Positions 11,131-21,673 of a DNA stretch of 64,000 bases are shown here, piece by piece (position 1 is the first letter of the stretch; every line of letters begins with the position of its first letter). The notes below the pieces were generated by a model. The model did not search any database and had not been told where the DNA came from. It saw only the letters and a program-made list of their open reading frames with translations. Source of the stretch: Coptis chinensis (lineage: Eukaryota; Streptophyta; Magnoliopsida; Ranunculales; Ranunculaceae); NCBI GenBank assembly GCA_015680905.1, contig CM027378.1, positions 2,976,001 through 3,040,000 on the forward strand, written 5' to 3'. A program made the translations under genes and the position numbers.

Positions 11131-11860
11131 TTAATTCAATTTTCTGTGTACTTGCCTCTCAAATGGATACATCCAACGAAAGAATACTGGCCCACAAAGT
11201 GCAACCTCCCTTATAAGATGAACATATAGATGCACCATGATGTCAAAGAACGATGGTGGAAAGTACATTTCCAGTAGACATAAAGTGAGGACCAAATTGT
11301 CTTGAATTTCCTTTAATTTGGACAGATCCACTACTTTAGTGCAAAGAGAGTTGAAAAGGAAACACAACCGAGTGATGGTATACCTCACGTGCTTTGGCAA
11401 CACTGATCATATTGCCACATGAAGAAGTTGCTGCATCAATATGTGACAGTCATGAGACTTGATACCATACACTTTTAGATCTTGCATCGACACGTGGTGT
11501 CTAAAATGTGAAGAATATTCATCTGGCACTTTAAGTTCACACAATGTGTAGCAAACTATTACTTTCTCAGCTCTAGATAACGTATGACATGCTGGTGGAA
11601 GATAAGTCCTATTTCCCCTTTTCTCTGGTGCTAGTTCCTTCCTCATGTCCATTTCTAAGAGGTCTAGGCGACTTTTGAGGTCATCTTTTGTCTTGTACTT
11701 AATTTTAAGTAGTGTGCCGATGATGCTATCACAAATATTTTTCTCAATATGCATGACATCCAAGTTGTGTCGCACAAGTAAGAATTCCTAATATTCAAGC
11801 TCAAAAAATATGGATCACTTCTTCCAATAATTACCACTTTCATTCTCATCATAAATGCTA
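11131..11860 (-). pseudogene. CACTA transposase (TnpD), Transposase_21 end and DUF4218
   Basis: The minus frame at 11775-11407 reads RHNLDVMHIEKNICDSIIGT, the D.MHieKNv.d.l motif that closes Transposase_21. It continues through RKELAPEKRGNRTYLPPACH and VYGIKSHDCHILMQQLLHVA. The next stretch (11403-11131) reads LPKHVRYTITRLCFLFNSLC, MYFPPSFFDIMVHLYVHLIR and GPVFFRWMYPFERQ, the core of DUF4218. These are well-preserved CACTA signatures. The gene continues upstream at 11861-13462. Confidence 0.85.
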
Positions 11861-13462
11861 GGCTGCTTCTCGTGTTTGTGACTCTTCATTGGATGCCTTT
11901 GACTTCTTTCTTGATGTTTTTGGCTTTTGAATCACCAGCTTTGGTTTCCCCCATCTAACTTTCATCCCTTTGAGATTCTTTGAAATCACCTCTCCAGTTA
12001 ACAGGTCCAAATGTGATCTTAACTCTTGCTGACCATTAAATGCCTTCCTTTGCCTTCGATAACGATGATTTTTTGGAAGGAACTTTCTATGGGACTGATA
12101 TATGTTTTTATTCGAGTGTTTCAATCTTGTAGAATAAGTTTTCTCACTGCATATTAGACAACCAAGATATCCCTTGACACTACACCCTGCTAAATTTCCA
12201 AGAGCAGGAAAATCATTGATCGTCTACAGTAGACCAACCCTTAATGTAAAAGATTCTTGCTTGTAGGCATCATAAACCTCCACACCAGGATTCCAAAGAG
12301 CCTGTAAATCTTCAACTAAAGGTTTAAGGTAAACATCAATATCATTACCAGGTTGTCGGGGACCTGATATCAACATTGTCAGCATCAAATTTTTTCTCTT
12401 CATACATAACCATGGCGGAAGATTGTAAGTGATCAACATAACCGGCCAACAACTATGCTTAGAGCTGAGATTACTATATGGATTGATCCCATCTGTCTAA
12501 AGAGCAAGTCGCAGATTTCTTGGATCTTCAACGAACTCTGGCCACCTTTTATCAACCTCTTTTCATGCTGGAGAATCTGCTGGATGACGCATTTGACCAT
12601 CAACTTCTACTCTTCTATCTGCATGCCATACCAAATCCTTTGATGTCTGAGTAGATTGAAACATCTTTGCAATCCTTGGGAGAGGCGGAAAGTACCACAA
12701 AACTTTCGCAGGCGCTCTACCCTTCCTTTACTGATATCTCGACGTTCCACAAATTGGACAACTAGTTAAATCCTTGTACTCATCTCCTCTGTAAAGTATG
12801 CAATCATTGGGACATGCATGTATTTTTTGAACTTCCATTCCAAACATAGACAAAATATTTCTAGCTTTGGTCATGGATTGTGGCACTTTGTTATTATCCG
12901 GCAACATTTCTCCCAACACCTTTAAGAGCTTGGTAAAACTCGTGTCTGACCACCCACTACTGGCTTCCAAGTTGAACAATTCCACAAGGGATGATAACTT
13001 TGTATAGCTTTTGCAACCTTTGTACAAAGGTTTCTCAGCATCTTCAAGCAATTTACAAAGCTTTTCAGGATTCCCCGTGAAACTCTCATATGCATCATTA
13101 ACCATTCTAACCGTGTCCCCAAAATCACATGGAGTTTCCATATCAAAGTCTTGACATGGAGGTTCATGCGTGTTGACACTTTGGGACTTTCCACTGTGAG
13201 GATTTTCCCTATGCCATATCCACGTTTTGTAACTTTTTTCAAAACCAACATGAAACAGATGATCTCTGATATCGTCCAAACTCTGATGCAAGTGGTTCCC
13301 ACAATTAAGGCATGGGCATCTTATGAAATTAAGATTGTCTGGGCCTGCATGCTTTCCAGCACATTTTATAAAATACTTGACCCTTTCCTCGTATTCATCA
13401 GACAGTCTATCCATAGACATCCAAGACTTATCTATACTCAATGTCAGAAATTCAATACACAA
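11861..13462 (-). pseudogene. CACTA transposase (TnpD), N-terminal and catalytic part
   Basis: Residues 1-100 of the 13462-12728 frame are a Transpos_assoc domain (DKSWMSMDRLSDEYEERVKY; cysteine and histidine residues in RCPCLNCGNHLHQSLDDIRD). They are followed by the zinc-ribbon-like IHACPNDCILYRGDEYKDL and SCPICGTSRYQ. The Transposase_21 core continues as VLWYFPPLPRIAKMFQST, WPEFVEDPRNLRLAL and TDGINPYSN. Two in-frame TAG codons are visible: one just before TDGINPYSN (12497-12499), and one replacing the expected Trp of the WTINDFPA motif (12224-12226). Decay is therefore recent and mild. TnpD is the DDE transposase that binds the 13-bp termini. Confidence 0.85.
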
Positions 13463-14865
13463 GTACTACATACACATGAAAAAAAAGGTGATAAAGCAAG
13501 ATAAAATCACGCAATTCATAGATTTTGGCTCAATCTGGTGGTTGAAGGAAATACAAAAAACATACAATATAACCTTGTACTAATCAACCTAAGGTGCCAA
13601 AAGTGTAGCGTGGGAATGTATTTAGGCATATGAATGGGGAAATTCATACTTTCCTTACATGTGCCCGGCCAGCCACCTAGATACTTGGTAGAATAAAATG
13701 AAATGGCTAAGTGTCGCATTAAGATTAGGGTCTTGATATCAGAAATTCCTAGAAATCATAATTTTCAGTACCCTAACTTTGCGAAAGATACACACACAAT
13801 TAACAAATTGAAAGCTAGTAATCTTTTTACCATTGAGTGTTTATCTATTTGTCAACTCAAATCACGATCAGCCAGGCATTCCTGCCCAATATATTAATCA
13901 ACAATAAGCAAACATGCAAACTAATAGTAAAACAACATGCATAAGAGCTTCTAAAATCAGGTTATGTACTAAAACAGTCTCCATCTCTTACTCGTTCAGT
14001 CAAGCACCGTACCTTAAGCCACTAACAAAAACCATAAACTTGAACTGCCAGGCCACTATACAAACAACTACATGCCATCACTAGGCAACTACAAGTTTTA
14101 CCAGGATACTAAAAGGCAAGTATTTGGTGAGAGCTAAAACCTTTCAACAAATTCACAAAAAGAAAATTAAAAATATAAAATAAACATAAACTAAACTGGT
14201 GAAGAGCAATAGCGAGGGAAATCTATTTATTTTAAACATCTAAAGAAAAGATTGAGCAAAGTTAAACCTGGACCACAACATAACATAACCTATCTATTCT
14301 CCAAAAAAAATTAGTTGAGAGCCGATATAAAGTAAAAACAATTAGTTTACTGCCAAAATCGAATTTAAATAGAGCAAAAAACAATTACCTAAGAGCCGAA
14401 ATTGGGGAGAGTGGTGAAGAACCCTAGTGGACGATGAGAGACCGATAGAAGTTGAAGGAAAAAAAAGACCGATAGAAGTTGAAGGAAAGAAAGAGTTTTG
14501 GAAGTTGAAAAGAGTAAGTTTTGGAAGTTGAACAGAGTAAGTTTTAAGCTTTTTTTTTTTTGCCTTTTTTTTTTTTTTTTTTTTTTTATGATGTGTGGTT
14601 TTGGGTTTTGGTAGGCTGCCTTTGTCCACGGTATCCAGGCTATTTTGTAAAACATTAGCCACCTTTTTTGTTGAAACGGTGGGGTATATGAATGTCAAAA
14701 CACAAAGTAGGTGATATTAGGTCGTTCCATGGTATATGACACTTTATATGCCACTGTTTTATGAGACTAGTGGTATTTTCTTGTGTCGAAATTAGAAAAG
14801 CTATTCTTACCATGACAAATGCCTATTACCCACTGTTATTTGTGAAACTGTGGGATATACTCTTT
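13463..14865 (-). other. 5' leader and subterminal region of the CACTA element
   Basis: No protein domain is seen. The + strand shows a run of about 35 T residues interrupted by short breaks (14550-14586). Two short direct repeats flank it on the left: GACCGATAGAAGTTGAAGGA at about 14430 and 14468, and GTTTTGGAAGTTGAA at about 14494 and 14517. The stretch lies between the TnpD start and the terminal inverted repeat, so promoter and TnpA-binding sites would be expected here; none can be named with confidence. Confidence 0.5.
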
Positions 14866-14901
14866 CACCTACCGTGGCTAATAAGCAAATATGTAGTAGT
14901 G
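14866..14901 (-). repeat. CACTA terminal inverted repeat (5' end)
   Basis: Read inward on the minus strand from 14901 it begins CACTACTACATATTTG and includes TAGCCACGGTAGG. This is close to the CACTACAA...TAGCCACGG termini of plant CACTA elements. The 3-bp target duplication should be the bases right of 14901 (ATA); its partner is outside the window. Confidence 0.75.
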
Positions 14902-15868
14902 ATAGTAGTTTTGTAGAAGGTGACTCACTTACATAGGACCACAAAAAGAGTGATTGGATTCCAACCTTCCATCCATATTACCTAGATGTTCACCCTAGAT
15001 ACAAAAGAACTGATCTCCATAGTTGGCTCGGTCCTCTTGATTGCCAATTTGCAATATCTGATTTTGCCTACATTAAAAAAAAAAATCTTGCCAATCTAAA
15101 ATTGGTTTTCACTCTCGCTGATCCAAATGGTCCGTGATAAATACAAATTTACTAAACTAAATATTAATGCATAAACAATAATACCTAATCTAACAAACAC
15201 GTGTTTAGATCAATACTCTACTCTCTCTCTATACTATCAAGTAATATAGATCTAGTAAATGTTCGAATCTACTCTTAAACTACCATGACTAAATAGAATT
15301 CAACTAATTAAATCAAGAGGAACAATGTAAGAGTAATAATATGTTGAAAGATTTATATTCTACGATTATACTAATGATTATATTCTTAATCTAATTTAAT
15401 TATGTAATTAAAATATAATATGAGATAGAAATTGACTCCCAATCGGTTGCTCATTCTTTCGCAAATGGTCACATTTCTTGGAAACTGAAAACGAGATGGG
15501 AAAGAGCCACTTAAAACTTGATCTCCTATAGGATAACACAAAGTTAGAGAGCAGCTAATTTCAGTGCAGATTCGGCAACAAAGTAGGTACGACTTTGGAT
15601 ATAGATGCATCAGAATGGAGTGCATCATGACCATCTTTTGTACCCAAAATCGAGAGTCCTGATCAGGTGTACTTTAGATTTAGCTAGAGTATGCTCACTC
15701 CTTTTGCTCTATGGTGGGAACCTATCTTGTAACATGTAAACGATGTCTCATCGTGTAACCTTATATTTATATTAATATATTCACATTTTGCTTGCAAAAA
15801 ATAAAATAAAATATGATATGAGAATGAAAAGAAACTAGAGAGAATGATAATCCACCTAATTATTTATT
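14902..15868. other. Gene-free stretch with a possible LINE 3' end and old LTR edge
   Basis: No intact gene. At about 15416-15805 the + strand reads a short VAHSFANGHISWKL-like stretch that could be the tail of a LINE RNase H. It ends TTTGCTTGCAAAAAATAAAA, similar to plant LINE 3' ends. A TGATAAATAC motif at 15135 could be the minus-strand terminus of the diverged LTR whose other part is at 16193-17243. Both assignments are weak. Confidence 0.35.
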
Positions 15869-16192
15869 GGGTTTTTTAGACATTGGTCCTACTATTACTA
15901 TGGTAATTAGACATTGGTCCAGAAATGCTGAAATATTAGTTTTTGATCCTACTTTCGTTACTTGACCGTCAGTCAACTTGATCGTCCTCTCTCACTCTTA
16001 AAGATAAGTTAGTATTTGACCGAGATAATAATGTCATCGTTAAGACATGATCCTTATTGTAAGTTAGATATTAGAGTTTAGTCCTACTTTCTGACAGTCA
16101 AGTAACAGAAGTAAGACAAAAAACTAATATTTTAGCATTTCTGGACCAAAGTCTAATTTCATAGTAATAGTAGGACCAATGTCTAAAAACCC
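15869..16192. mobile_element. Mutator-type MITE with 9-bp target duplication
   Basis: A 324-bp non-coding element. It has terminal inverted repeats of about 100 bp: the left begins GGGTTTTTTAGACATTGGTC, and the right on the opposite strand begins GGGTTTTTAGACATTGGTCC. The arms differ by roughly ten changes. A perfect 9-bp duplication TTATTTATT flanks it (15860-15868 and 16193-16201). Long inverted ends and 9-bp duplications are the hallmark of Mutator-like MITEs. It carries no transposase. Confidence 0.85.
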
Positions 16193-17243
16193 TTATTTAT
16201 TTTATGCCAAATTCAAATTATTCATTGAAAATTAATCTTCTTTAGGTTTTCCCGTAATGTTCCAACCTAAAGCCTCAAACTTTATCATCCCTAGCAACAA
16301 CTTATAGCTCTATAATCATTATTACTAGCATATAGGATAATTACAACTAAATATATATGTTCTAATCATAATAATCCTTGGTTTAATTCAATATACAATT
16401 TATCTCTAAACATGCATAAGAAACTAAGCTTATTATAACAACATAGACAATGAATAATTCTACTTTAACAATCTATTCCTCATTTGACTTCATAATCACT
16501 CCCTCTAATGGGAGGACTAGCCTAATATATGTCATTGGAATAACCACAAAAACATAATTAAAATAAGACATTATGCTATATAGAAGAAGAAATATGGAAT
16601 TTTTATTTATGGTAAAGGAAGAAGATGATAATGGTGGCTAACCTAAAAACTAAACTAAATTTGGATAATACAATGGATACCTAGACTTGAAGTTAACCAT
16701 CATTTTCATAGAGAACAAGTAGGGTTTTATATGTTGTGGTCGAAATTCTATCTCTCCATAGGCTCATGGGCTTCAAAATCATATTAGGGTCCATTACATA
16801 GAATTTAACTTAAGTCAAATCTGTAGCGTTTTACTGTTGTGACCTGTTCATCGACTTATACTACTCCAAATGGGTCAAGGCTTAGACGGTTAGAAATCTA
16901 TTTTCGAGCCGGTTATTTTTCTATAAAATAGGCTTCAATCAGAGTTCTGAGTCCAAAGATATATCCATTTGAAGGTATATTAACTTTTCAGTAGTTTTCC
17001 ATCCGGGTTGACTTTCGCTTGACTTCTTTGACTTAGGATTTTTTAGGGCTTTTCTTTCATAAATCTTGGCCTTTATCCATGTTTTTCACATAGCAATCAA
17101 TTTAGCTTCTTTTCATACACAATTGACATCATTTCAACACTTATTTATCTCGAAAGCCTGAAATGCACGAAAGCTAGTAAATAGTGATAAACTTAAATCA
17201 AGAGGAGATTCAAAATACACTACATTTTCATCCAAACATTGAC
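16193..17243 (-). repeat. Diverged Athila-type LTR remnant
   Basis: No gene. Blocks on the minus strand match the LTRs of A to D in order: TCTAATGGGAGGACTAGCC near 16505, GGGTCAAGGCTTAGACGG near 16872, and GAGTCCAAAGATAT near 16948, then the GACTTTGACTT-like and GGCCTT blocks to about 17120. It is much more diverged than the other LTRs, so it is an older relative. The MITE at 15869-16192 is nested in it if the left edge at about 15135 is real. Confidence 0.5.
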
Positions 17244-17246
17244 TTA

Positions 17247-17775
17247 GGGGTCGTTTGTTTTTTTGAGCCTCTAAATGCTAAATGTTGAATGCTAAATGAC
17301 CCATCTTCTGAATGTTGAATGCTGATTGCTGAACTCTAAAATACATGTTTGTTTTATGTTAAAATGATCTGGCTCTGAATACTGAATATAAATCATTTGG
17401 ACAATTTCACCCATTGTTATCTCTTTGAACACAACTTGATTGTTTATAAAAATAAAAGATATGAAAATACCAAGTTAAATTAAATTACAGGTTATTATTA
17501 TAGAAGCGAAAATAAATGCATTTATCTATTTATTATTTTTTCGGCTTATTAGTTAGAAAAATATGGGCAATTTGGAAAAATTAGTTACCAATTTGTTGTA
17601 GAAAAAATTTCATTGGCTCATTTTTCTTTTAAAAAAATGGGATGGGCTTTGCTTTGTAATTAATTGTCATAACTTGTAACATGAAAGACCATTGTATCAT
17701 ATACCCACCCATCCAATTACCCATCGCTATCAAAATCTAGAAAATAGAACCCAATTGTTCATCTCTCTCTTCTCT

Positions 17776-17812
<37 letters not shown>

Positions 17813-18026
17813 ATGGTTGAAGATGAAGGGGCAAGGCTAGAACTAGGCAGCTCAAATAAATAGATTCAGCATTCAGGAGAAAGATTGTCGCAGAACGCTG
17901 AAGACTAAACTTGGCGCTGAATGCTAAATAGAAAATAAAAACAAACAACTATTTTGGTCGCTGAATGCTAAAAACTAACTATTCAGCACCACTGAATGCT
18001 GAATCCGAAAAAAAACAAACAACCCC
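17247..18026. mobile_element. Tourist-like (PIF/Harbinger) MITE
   Basis: A 780-bp non-coding element. It starts GGGGTCGTTTGTTTTTTTGA and ends AAAACAAACAACCCC (inverted), flanked by TTA on both sides (17244-17246, 18027-18029), the target duplication used by PIF/Harbinger elements. Subterminal GCTGAATGCT-type words recur in both orientations. A (CT)n run lies at about 17780-17808. Length is at the high end for a Tourist MITE. It sits at the 3' edge of the LINE that follows. Confidence 0.75.
17780..17808. repeat. (CT)n microsatellite
   Basis: About 14 CT units inside the Tourist-like MITE. Confidence 0.9.
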
Positions 18027-18029
18027 TTA

Positions 18030-18515
18030 GACTAGCTAGATGGTCAGCTAGTCTATTTGTCTTTATGTACACATGGGAAAAAGATACAGTCTCAAACATA
18101 GGGCATAAGCATTGTATACTCAACACCAAATTAAGGTAGCACCAAGGGGGAGCTGCAATCTTGTTAATGCAATTCACTACAAACATCGAATCTGTGGAAA
18201 CCATCACCTTCTTGAACTCTTTATGGACGCATCCTTGCAATCCCATCTTTATGGCCAATAGTTCTTGTGACACATATTCTCGGGTGGTTCCCATTGTATG
18301 TTAATAAAACCTCACCCTCCTGGTTTCTTACAACACCACCATAACTTGCATAGCTATTAGACATTGACTCATCAGTATTGAGTTTGACCACTCCTACATA
18401 TGGTTTTATCCACATACAATCAATGTTCTCTCTTGTTAACACATCTATGTTTAGTCTTAACCTTTGCATAAGTGATCAGATTTGAGATGAGTCGGTACTG
18501 CTGTCAGTTGAGCTT
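18030..18515 (-). pseudogene. LINE RNase H domain (RVT_3)
   Basis: Read on the minus strand: MWIKPYVGVVKLNTDESMSN (first Asp), then SYGGVVRNQEGEVLLTY, then in a shifted frame EYVSQELLAIKMGLQGC (Glu), KKVMVSTDSMFVVNCIN (second Asp) and FSHVYIKTNRLADHLASLRG (final Asp). All four RNase H catalytic acids can be seen. A frameshift lies near 18290. It is the 3' end of a plant L1 LINE whose upstream part continues at 20159-20830, beyond an inserted LTR. Confidence 0.8.
18325..18515. repeat. 191-bp direct duplication, copy 1
   Basis: Nearly identical to 20167-20358, with three differences by eye. It covers the linker and RNase H start of the LINE and abuts the inserted LTR directly at 18516. It is far too long for an ordinary target-site duplication. 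Confidence 0.85.
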
Positions 18516-18867
18516 TGATAAGTGCTCAAAAAGTCCAATTTAACCCTCGATTATGCCTCTTGTTTAGCCATCTTAGTGGACTAATAGTGTTTGTAAGTTA
18601 TGTTTTATGATTCTACAGGAGAAAAAGTGAGTTTTGTGGAATATTAGAGAAAAAGGGGTAAAACGGAGCAATTCGGAGCATTAAAGATCATATGGGAAGC
18701 TCGTGGACAATCATGGAGAAAGCCATGGAATTAGAGCTATTAAAGATGCGACTTGGACCTATTTTAAAGCCTATTTAAAAGCCCAAGGCCAAATGATTTG
18801 TTGCTTGGACCAAAGCCCGCAAAAGATGATAGAAGGATAGAGCAGAAGAGACAAAATAGACTTCCGC

Positions 18868-18990
18868 GTCTGAGACTCATGGATCGTGAGTCTAGACTCA
18901 ATTCTCATGTCTGGGACGCATGGATTGTGAGTCCAGACGCATTGCTCAAGTCTGAAATGCATGGATCATGAGTCCAGATGCATGAAACGA
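18868..18990. repeat. Three tandem 41-bp units with internal palindrome
   Basis: Units begin GTCTGAGACTC, GTCTGGGACGC and GTCTGAAATGC at 18868, 18909 and 18950. Each pairs GTCTGGGAC-like with GTCCAGAC-like sequence, so each unit could form a hairpin. It lies in the LTR at 18516-20145. Confidence 0.75.
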
Positions 18991-19449
18991 CACTGTAGCC
19001 AATTCCTTCTCAGTTTTGGAAATGAAGTTGGACTCTGGAAGAAGTCTATTTGTATTTGGAAACAAATGGCGGTTTGGAATGCTTTTAGAGCTCATTGTAA
19101 CCTCTATAAATAGGGGACCTAAGTGCCTCATGTAATTGGCCAATTCACTTATATTCTTGTCTCCAGAACTTGAGGCAGAGAGAGATTAATAATAAAAGAT
19201 CGGTTTTAACTAGCTGAGTCTTAATAAATTAGTCTTTCTAGTCTTATGTTCTTCGACTCTTCTTCTTCTCGTTCTTCGTGTTCTTCCTTCTTTATGGAAG
19301 GCTAATCTTCTCCTTCAAGGGAGAAGATGAAGTCGGTGCTTAGGGTTTGTTGATTCTTCTGGTTCATGGTATTCTCTAATCAGGTTAGTTCTTTATGTTT
19401 TTAGTTATTAGTTCCATTGCCCACACCAGGGGATGGAAGTATAGATTAA

Positions 19450-19590
19450 GCTTTTTATTTATTGCGATTGAATATCATGCTAGTTTAGAGTTTTATTTAT
19501 TGCAATTGAATGCTTGCTAGTGACATGCTTTTATTTATTGCAATTGAATATAATGCTAGAATAGGGTTTTATTTATTGTAATTGAATATT
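19450..19590. repeat. Four diverged copies of a TTTTATTTATTGCAATTGAAT unit
   Basis: Direct repeats spaced about 40-60 bp. Most carry a GCTAG word after the unit. They lie within the same LTR; a short TAGTT run lies at about 19900-19925. Confidence 0.7.
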
Positions 19591-20158
19591 ATACTATTAT
19601 TCTCTACTTTTCTTCTAGTTGTGTAGTGTTTTAGAGTAAGGGAAGTATTCCTTGTGTTTGCCTTAGATGGTGATTCATTGAATAGCTGCCCAAGCTCACA
19701 TAAAAGGAAAGAAGATATTAGTAACATGAACATAGGAACAACCTTAAGTAGAGTTAATTTGTTAACGATGTTTCGTCCAAGAGGGCATCGGCACTCGCTC
19801 GATTGCCTAATTGTAGTCTACTTGTGAGAACAACCATGAAGCAAAAGGTCATTAAATCAAAAGTATTGGTGGATTCTAATCTCTTGAATTCTCAATAGTT
19901 TAGTTTAGTTTAGTTTAGTTTAGCATTAGAATCTATAAAATATATAATAATAGTTTTTAATCCCTCAAACCCAATTTCCAGTCCTGTCCTTTATATAAAC
20001 ATACACTTAAAAGTGGAACGATACCCTACTCATCCTTTACTTATTGAGGGATAATTAGGTTTTGATACGTTTCTATTTTGTTCAACGACCATCATCTATC
20101 CATATCCCATATCTCATCTCACACACAAAAAGAGGCGAGGTCAAATGGTGCCGCTGCC

Positions 20159-20830
20159 CTCTTGGCTTCTTACAACACCACCATAACTTGCATAGCCATT
20201 AGACATTGGCTCATCAGTATTGAGTTTGACCACTCCTACATATGGTTTTATCCACATACAATCAATGTTCTCTCTTGTTAACACATCTATGTTTAGTCTT
20301 AACCTTTGCATAAGTGATCAGATTTGAGATGAGTCGGTAACTGCTGTCAGTTGAGCTTGCAGATACAACTTTATTTCACTGATAAATCTATCCTTCACAA
20401 TTGAGGCCGGGCATCTTGTATTGTTAAATCTCCAGTTATTCCTTTCTACCTATATGTAGCTTACCATTGCACACACATAGATTTTGTAGATTTCAGCTTT
20501 ATCATTCTACTTACTACATAACCTAAACACACTGGACCATACTTTGTTAGAGTTCCTTCCATCAGTAACAATCCCCAACAGATCTTTGACACCCTTCCAA
20601 ACTTCAGTAGAATAGGCACATTGAAAGAATAAATGTTTAGACTTTTACCTTCCTTGGTTGTTAATCAACTCCCAAATGTGTGTTTTATTACCTTTACATT
20701 ACTACATTACAACCCTTCTTACGTATAATAAACATACAACTCATAGCTTTTACTACCTTTTTCAGGTTACATGCCATTTCAGACCACTTATCATAAAAAC
20801 TGCATTTTAGTGCCAAAAGGAGTCTTATTA
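20159..20830 (-). pseudogene. LINE zf-RVT region and linker
   Basis: The minus strand reads FQCAYSTEVWKGVKDLLGIV near 20630-20570, the zf-RVT motif (HLFFxCxFSxxVW) that follows reverse transcriptase in plant L1 LINEs. It then gives a linker and, through the second copy of the 191-bp duplication, the start of RNase H. Several in-frame TAG codons are present. 20700-20815 continues in another frame with CSFYDKWSEMACNLKK. The LINE is 5'-truncated: no reverse transcriptase core or endonuclease is seen. Confidence 0.65.
20167..20358. repeat. 191-bp direct duplication, copy 2
   Basis: Partner of 18325-18515. It differs at about three positions, including one extra A near 20340. It begins just after the primer-site sequence of the inserted LTR. 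Confidence 0.85.
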
Positions 20831-21038
20831 ACATTTATTATGAAGACTCAAGTTGCTATGAAAAAGTGCTAAAAAAGTCAAAGTCAAAGTGAAAGGCCAA
20901 GGACTCAAAACCAGAGGACTGACAATCATGTCCTTAACTCAGAAGACTGGAGATGGATGAACTTGTTACAAAAGAAGACTTACTAAAAAACCTAGCTTGC
21001 TCAAGAAGATATGAAAAAGCAAAAGCATAAAGGAAAAG

Positions 21039-21673
21039 TGATAAGCACCCAAAACTATAGTTCTAATCCCTTAATAGTATTACGTTTAGGCCAATTATGT
21101 TTACAATAAATGAAAGTTAGTATTGTTTACATGTTTTTGTGTATTTTAGGACTTGAAGCTGATTAGGAGACTAAAGACACCAATCTTGAATGGAAAATGA
21201 GTCAAGATGATTACTGAGAGAGTTCTATGTTTAAAGCCCAAGAATCAAGAAGAAAAAAACCTTTTCAAGCCCAGTCAAAGCCAATTCGGGAAGAAAAAGG
21301 ACAAAAAATCATCAGAACTTCAAAATGGTGTATCTTTGGATTCGAGCCTCAGAATTGGACCTATGTTATGTTTAAACTACTGGCTCGGAATAAGTTTTCC
21401 AATGGACCTAGCCTTGCCTCAATCAGAGCTGTAAAAGTGGACGAAAATGGCACTGAAGTATTTTCCAACAGAATTGGCCCTTTTAGATTTAACCTAATGG
21501 AATTTGGGCTCATATTAAAGGCCCAAAGTCCCCTTTCCAGGCCCATGCATGGAAATTTAACCTAATCCTCTCCTATATAAAGAGGATTAGGGCTAGCCTC
21601 TCATATACCATAATACAACTCCATATAATAGTTTAGTTTTAGGTTTTAGTCAAGTAGTTTGTAGTTAGCCTCC
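21039..21673 (+). repeat. Truncated Athila-like LTR
   Basis: Begins TGATAAGCACCCAAAACTA and keeps family words such as GATTCGAGCCTCAGAATTGG and CCTATATAAAGAGGATTAGG (the last holding a likely TATA box near 21573). Element C interrupts it at 21674. The remainder was not found in the window. 20831-21038 holds no recognisable gene. Confidence 0.7.

Larger units (their letters stand above)
1..14901 (-). mobile_element. CACTA (En/Spm-type) DNA transposon, 3' end outside window
   Basis: A class II CACTA element transcribed on the minus strand. Its 5' terminal inverted repeat reads CACTACTACATATTTG inward from 14901. The two gene blocks expected of the superfamily follow: a TnpD transposase (Transpos_assoc, Transposase_21, DUF4218, DUF4216; 13462 down to 4640) and a TnpA-like Transposase_24 gene (4370 down to 741). 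The other terminus was not found and should lie left of base 1. Foreign DNA splits it at 4810-10025 (an LTR element) and probably between the TnpA exons. Stops in both genes mean this copy cannot make its own transposase. The superfamily call is firm; the left boundary is unknown. Confidence 0.85.
18516..20145 (+). mobile_element. LTR of an Athila-like family (single LTR plus primer site)
   Basis: Starts TGATAAGTGCTCAAAAAG and is followed at 20145-20160 by AATGGTGCCGCTGCC, the primer-binding-site sequence seen after the 5' LTR of C (34000). The last bases before that site do not match the usual TTATCA, so the right edge is approximate. Only this LTR and its primer site remain, so the copy is broken. 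It belongs to a subfamily distinct from A-D and lies within the LINE. Confidence 0.65.

Noticed and set aside
12922-13583. Several ORFs on both strands across the TnpD N-terminus
   Set aside because: Shadow frames of the Transpos_assoc and Transposase_21 coding region.
14550-14590. Lysine-rich ORFs opposite long T-runs
   Set aside because: They are translations of poly-A/poly-T low-complexity DNA in the CACTA leader, not genes.
20145-20160. Primer site as a perfect tRNA-Asp complement
   Set aside because: AATGGTGCCGCTGCC and its variants resemble but do not exactly match the plant tRNA-Asp complement TGGCGCCGTTGCC, so the tRNA identity is left open.
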